Position numbers and translations under genes: made by a program. The notes beneath the pieces were generated by a model, which searched no databases, had not been told where the DNA came from, and saw only the letters and a program-made list of their open reading frames with translations. Of a stretch of DNA of 64,000 nucleotides, positions 61,696 through 64,000 are shown one piece after another. This DNA is from Lysobacteraceae bacterium PS02065 (GTDB lineage Bacteria > Pseudomonadota > Gammaproteobacteria > Xanthomonadales > Rhodanobacteraceae). Position 1 is the first letter of the stretch. The number at the start of each line of letters is the position of its first letter. Where the stretch lies: positions 1 to 64,000 of the forward strand of contig JASCPI010000025.1 in assembly GCA_029959555.1 (NCBI GenBank), given 5' to 3'.

Positions 61696-62379
61696 GTGTT
61701 CGTCCACCTCGACAGCCGGCGCCGCGCGCGCCCGCCGTGGGCGACGATCCTGCTCGTGGCCACGTGCGTCGCGGCGTTCCTGTGGATCGCCACCGAACCG
61801 GCCGGTGACCGCGCGCGCTTCATCAAGCTGTGGGGCACGGTGCCGTCCACGCTGCTCGACACCAGCGCGCCGTGGCTGACCCAGCTCGCCGAACTGCGCT
61901 TCGCACGCCTCGTGACCGCGCTGTTCATCCACGCCGACTGGCTGCACCTGACCACGAACCTGCTGTTCCTGATCATCTTCGGCGTGCCGGCCGAGCGCGC
62001 GCTCGGCTTCCGGCGCTTCCTCGCGCTGTTCGTGATCGTCGGTGCGCTCGCCAACCTCGTCGGCGCGGTGACGCTCGCGGGCACGAACTCGCCGATCGTC
62101 GGTTCGAGCGGCGCGGTCTCGGGCATCGTCGGCGCCTACCTCGCGCTGTTCCCGCGCGCGCGCCTCGGCCTCGTGCTGCCGCTCGGCGTGTTCCTCGAGT
62201 TCGTGCGCATCCCGGCCTCGCTGCTGATCGGCTTCTGGGCCGTGCTGCAGATCCTCTTCACCTATGTCGGCCCGGCCTTCGGCACCGTGGCGTGGTGGAC
62301 GCACATCGCCGGGTTCCTGATCGGCATCGTGTTCGCGCTGCTGATGCGACCCGCGGTCGCGAGGCGCCTGCGCGGCTGA
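61696..62379 (+). CDS. rhomboid-family intramembrane serine protease
   Basis: A 227-residue polytopic membrane protein with about six helices. The catalytic Ser lies in IVGSSGAVSGIVGAYLAL (GxSG type) and the catalytic His in WWTHIAGFLIG. The conserved FIHADWLHLTTNLLFLIIFG (HxxxN) is present, so the active dyad is complete. It cleaves transmembrane segments of unknown substrate proteins. GTG 61696 lies 8 bp after gspB, implying co-transcription. A link to processing secreted or surface proteins is speculative. Confidence 0.92.
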   Translation: MFVHLDSRRRARPPWATILLVATCVAAFLWIATEPAGDRARFIKLWGTVPSTLLDTSAPWLTQLAELRFARLVTALFIHADWLHLTTNLLFLIIFGVPAERALGFRRFLALFVIVGALANLVGAVTLAGTNSPIVGSSGAVSGIVGAYLALFPRARLGLVLPLGVFLEFVRIPASLLIGFWAVLQILFTYVGPAFGTVAWWTHIAGFLIGIVFALLMRPAVARRLRG

Positions 62380-62472
62380 CGGCGTGCTGCTGCGCGCCAG
62401 CGCGCCACGCATCCCATGTCGACCGTCGGTTCGAGGGCGCGCGACCGGCGCACCCTCGAACCGTGCAGATCC

Positions 62473-64000
62473 TCAGTCGAAGCCGCTGCTGAAGATCGTG
62501 TCGTCGAAGTCGGTACTCAGCGTGATGCCGTCGAACCAGCCGCTCGGTCCGCCGAGCACCGCTTCCGGGCCGGCACCGGTCGGGGCGATCGGGCTGCCGT
62601 TCTGTACCACGAGGTACACCGTCAGCGTGGTGTACATGCCCCACACCTCTGCCGGCACATTGATGAACGCCGGCGCCACCGGCGTCGCCCACGTGCTTCC
62701 GCTCGACAGCAGCAACGAGCCGGTCCTCGCGGTGGGAGCGTTGGTGCAGCCGTCGATCGTGGCCGTGCTGTAGCGCAGCTCCCAGTCGAGCCAGACGCGA
62801 TTCGGCGGCGTGAACGGTGCCACGCCGGTCGCGCGTCCCCAGCCGTCGAGCGCGTAGAGGCCCGGGCCGGGCAGGTGGATGCATTGCCGGCGCACGGCCA
62901 CGCGGGCCTGGTCCACGCCGACCGTGGCCTGCAGCGAGCCGGATCCGGCCGGGCCGGTCACGTTCTGGGTCGCGTCCCGAGCGGACGGCGCCAGCGTCTC
63001 CCACTGGCGGAGATCGACGTCGAAATCGGCGTTGAGCACGAGCGGCTGCAGGAACGGGCGCTCGAGCGCGCCGACGTCGGTCAGGCCGCCTTCGTTCGGA
63101 TTGATCGGCACGTCGACCGCGCGTGCGTGCCCGAACAGGTCCACACCCCCTCCGGCCTGCGTGGGCGCGAAATCGACCGCGCGCGCACCGGCCATCGGCA
63201 TGTAGTCGCCGTTCGCGCGATCGACGAAGCGCGACACCGCGTACGTGACGCCGGACGGCAGCGCATTGGCAATGGCGATCACGTGCTCGATGTCGCGGCT
63301 GCCTCCGCTCGAGCCGACATTGCTGGCGAAGATCGCCTTGCCGGGCTGATCGACGATGCTGCGCCGGAGGGCGAAATCCTCGTTGATCGACAGCACGCCG
63401 TTGGCGCCGATCGTGTTGTCGGCGATGGTGGCGTGGTTGAGTGACACGTAGACGTTGCTGGAATCCTCGTTCTGGTCGTCGCGGATCAGCGCGTTCTCCA
63501 CGCTGTTGCCGGTGATCAGCGTGTTGTCGAGGTGCATGCGCGTCGACTCCTCGCCGGACAGGTACATGAGCCAGCCGCCGTCGTTGTCCTGGAAGGCGAC
63601 ACGCGAAGCGACGAAGCGTGCGTCCTCGGACAGGTGGATGACCGCGCCGGTCGTGTTGCCGGTGGTGTTGTCGCGGATGTACCCGCATGGGCGGCCGACC
63701 GGACACGGTGCGGCCGACGGACTCAGCGCATGCACCGGCACGGACACGTTGAAGTACGCCCCGCCGCCCATCGCACTGTTTCCCAGGACACCCCAGTTGT
63801 CGTGGGACAGATGAATCGCCGCGCCGACCGGCGCGCGGTTGCCGCGGAGGTCGACGTTGCGCAGCTGCGCCACGGCCGTGGTTTCGCTGCCGGGAAACCC
63901 GCTGCCGATACCCGGGTCGTAGTGCGGCTGCACGTGGATGCCGCCGCCACGCTCGGTCGCCACGTTGTTGGCGATCAGGACCGGCTCGCCGGTCGTGCTG
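62473..64000 (-). CDS. beta-helix surface/secreted protein, truncated by the window edge
   Basis: The frame is open to the right end of the window, so this is the C-terminal 508 or so residues of a longer protein; an internal GTG at 63963 is only a possible start. The N-terminal part has Asn/Asp-rich beta-helix rungs (LRGNRAPVGAAIHLSHDNWG, IRDNTTGNTTGAVIHLS) as in polymorphic-membrane-protein-like and choice-of-anchor Q proteins. A later beta domain (about 330-495 of the visible part) could be a carbohydrate-binding module. The last residues are DDTIFSSGFD, similar to a motif in two other exported proteins here. Confidence 0.8.
   Translation of the reverse strand, partial: STTGEPVLIANNVATERGGGIHVQPHYDPGIGSGFPGSETTAVAQLRNVDLRGNRAPVGAAIHLSHDNWGVLGNSAMGGGAYFNVSVPVHALSPSAAPCPVGRPCGYIRDNTTGNTTGAVIHLSEDARFVASRVAFQDNDGGWLMYLSGEESTRMHLDNTLITGNSVENALIRDDQNEDSSNVYVSLNHATIADNTIGANGVLSINEDFALRRSIVDQPGKAIFASNVGSSGGSRDIEHVIAIANALPSGVTYAVSRFVDRANGDYMPMAGARAVDFAPTQAGGGVDLFGHARAVDVPINPNEGGLTDVGALERPFLQPLVLNADFDVDLRQWETLAPSARDATQNVTGPAGSGSLQATVGVDQARVAVRRQCIHLPGPGLYALDGWGRATGVAPFTPPNRVWLDWELRYSTATIDGCTNAPTARTGSLLLSSGSTWATPVAPAFINVPAEVWGMYTTLTVYLVVQNGSPIAPTGAGPEAVLGGPSGWFDGITLSTDFDDTIFSSGFD

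Overview
The window is GC-rich chromosomal DNA from a gammaproteobacterium. Gene content suggests the Lysobacterales (Xanthomonadales), most like Rhodanobacteraceae such as Dokdonella. The clues are secreted Ig-repeat and beta-helix proteins, an isolated GspA/GspB pair, an ECF sigma factor beside a Ser/Thr kinase, HscC-type Hsp70, and many GTCATCCCGGC-type intergenic repeats. This placement is inference; no rRNA or other marker is present. I found no tRNA, rRNA, CRISPR array, phage or classical IS element.

Layout: 1-532 is repeat DNA. 533-6031 is a tightly overlapping operon: a LysR regulator, two His-box membrane oxygenases, a ketosynthase III fused to a haem-oxygenase-like domain, and an unknown protein. 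It looks like an uncharacterised lipid-type biosynthetic locus. 6122-13023 holds a phosphatase, GAF and GGDEF proteins, a GFA protein and an amino-acid permease. 13024-16119 is an ECF sigma factor divergent from a Ser/Thr kinase. 16127-20748 has a CxxxxCW rhodanese, two lipoproteins and purU. 20830-23660 contains two small regulated units (ArsR-SRPBCC and MarR-tautomerase) with readable operators, plus a racemase. 23738-28232 is hscC, a degenerate J-protein and a sirtuin. 28553-35585 contains a secreted protease, a thioesterase and class Ia nrdB and nrdA. nrdA is preceded by a cobalamin riboswitch and an NrdR-like box, and a GIY-YIG cassette with terminal inverted repeats sits between nrdA and nrdB. 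35655-42453 is metabolic (EcsC, aldehyde dehydrogenase, gamma carbonic anhydrase, hydrolase, aroE, hemB). 43258-57185 has a degenerate REC-PAS-GGDEF-EAL protein, secreted proteins, a patatin with a cNMP domain, prlC and an Ig-repeat protein. 57651-64000 has GNAT, TPR, GspA, GspB, rhomboid and a truncated beta-helix protein.

The main candidates for something new are three. First, TIR-bounded elements of about 407-412 bp: one encodes a GIY-YIG nuclease and splits nrdA from nrdB, and two are non-coding, MITE-like copies. Second, the ketosynthase/HO-like operon. Third, the leaderless ArsR promoter with two operators. Functions are assigned from recognisable motifs and family knowledge; nothing was searched or computed beyond reading the sequence.
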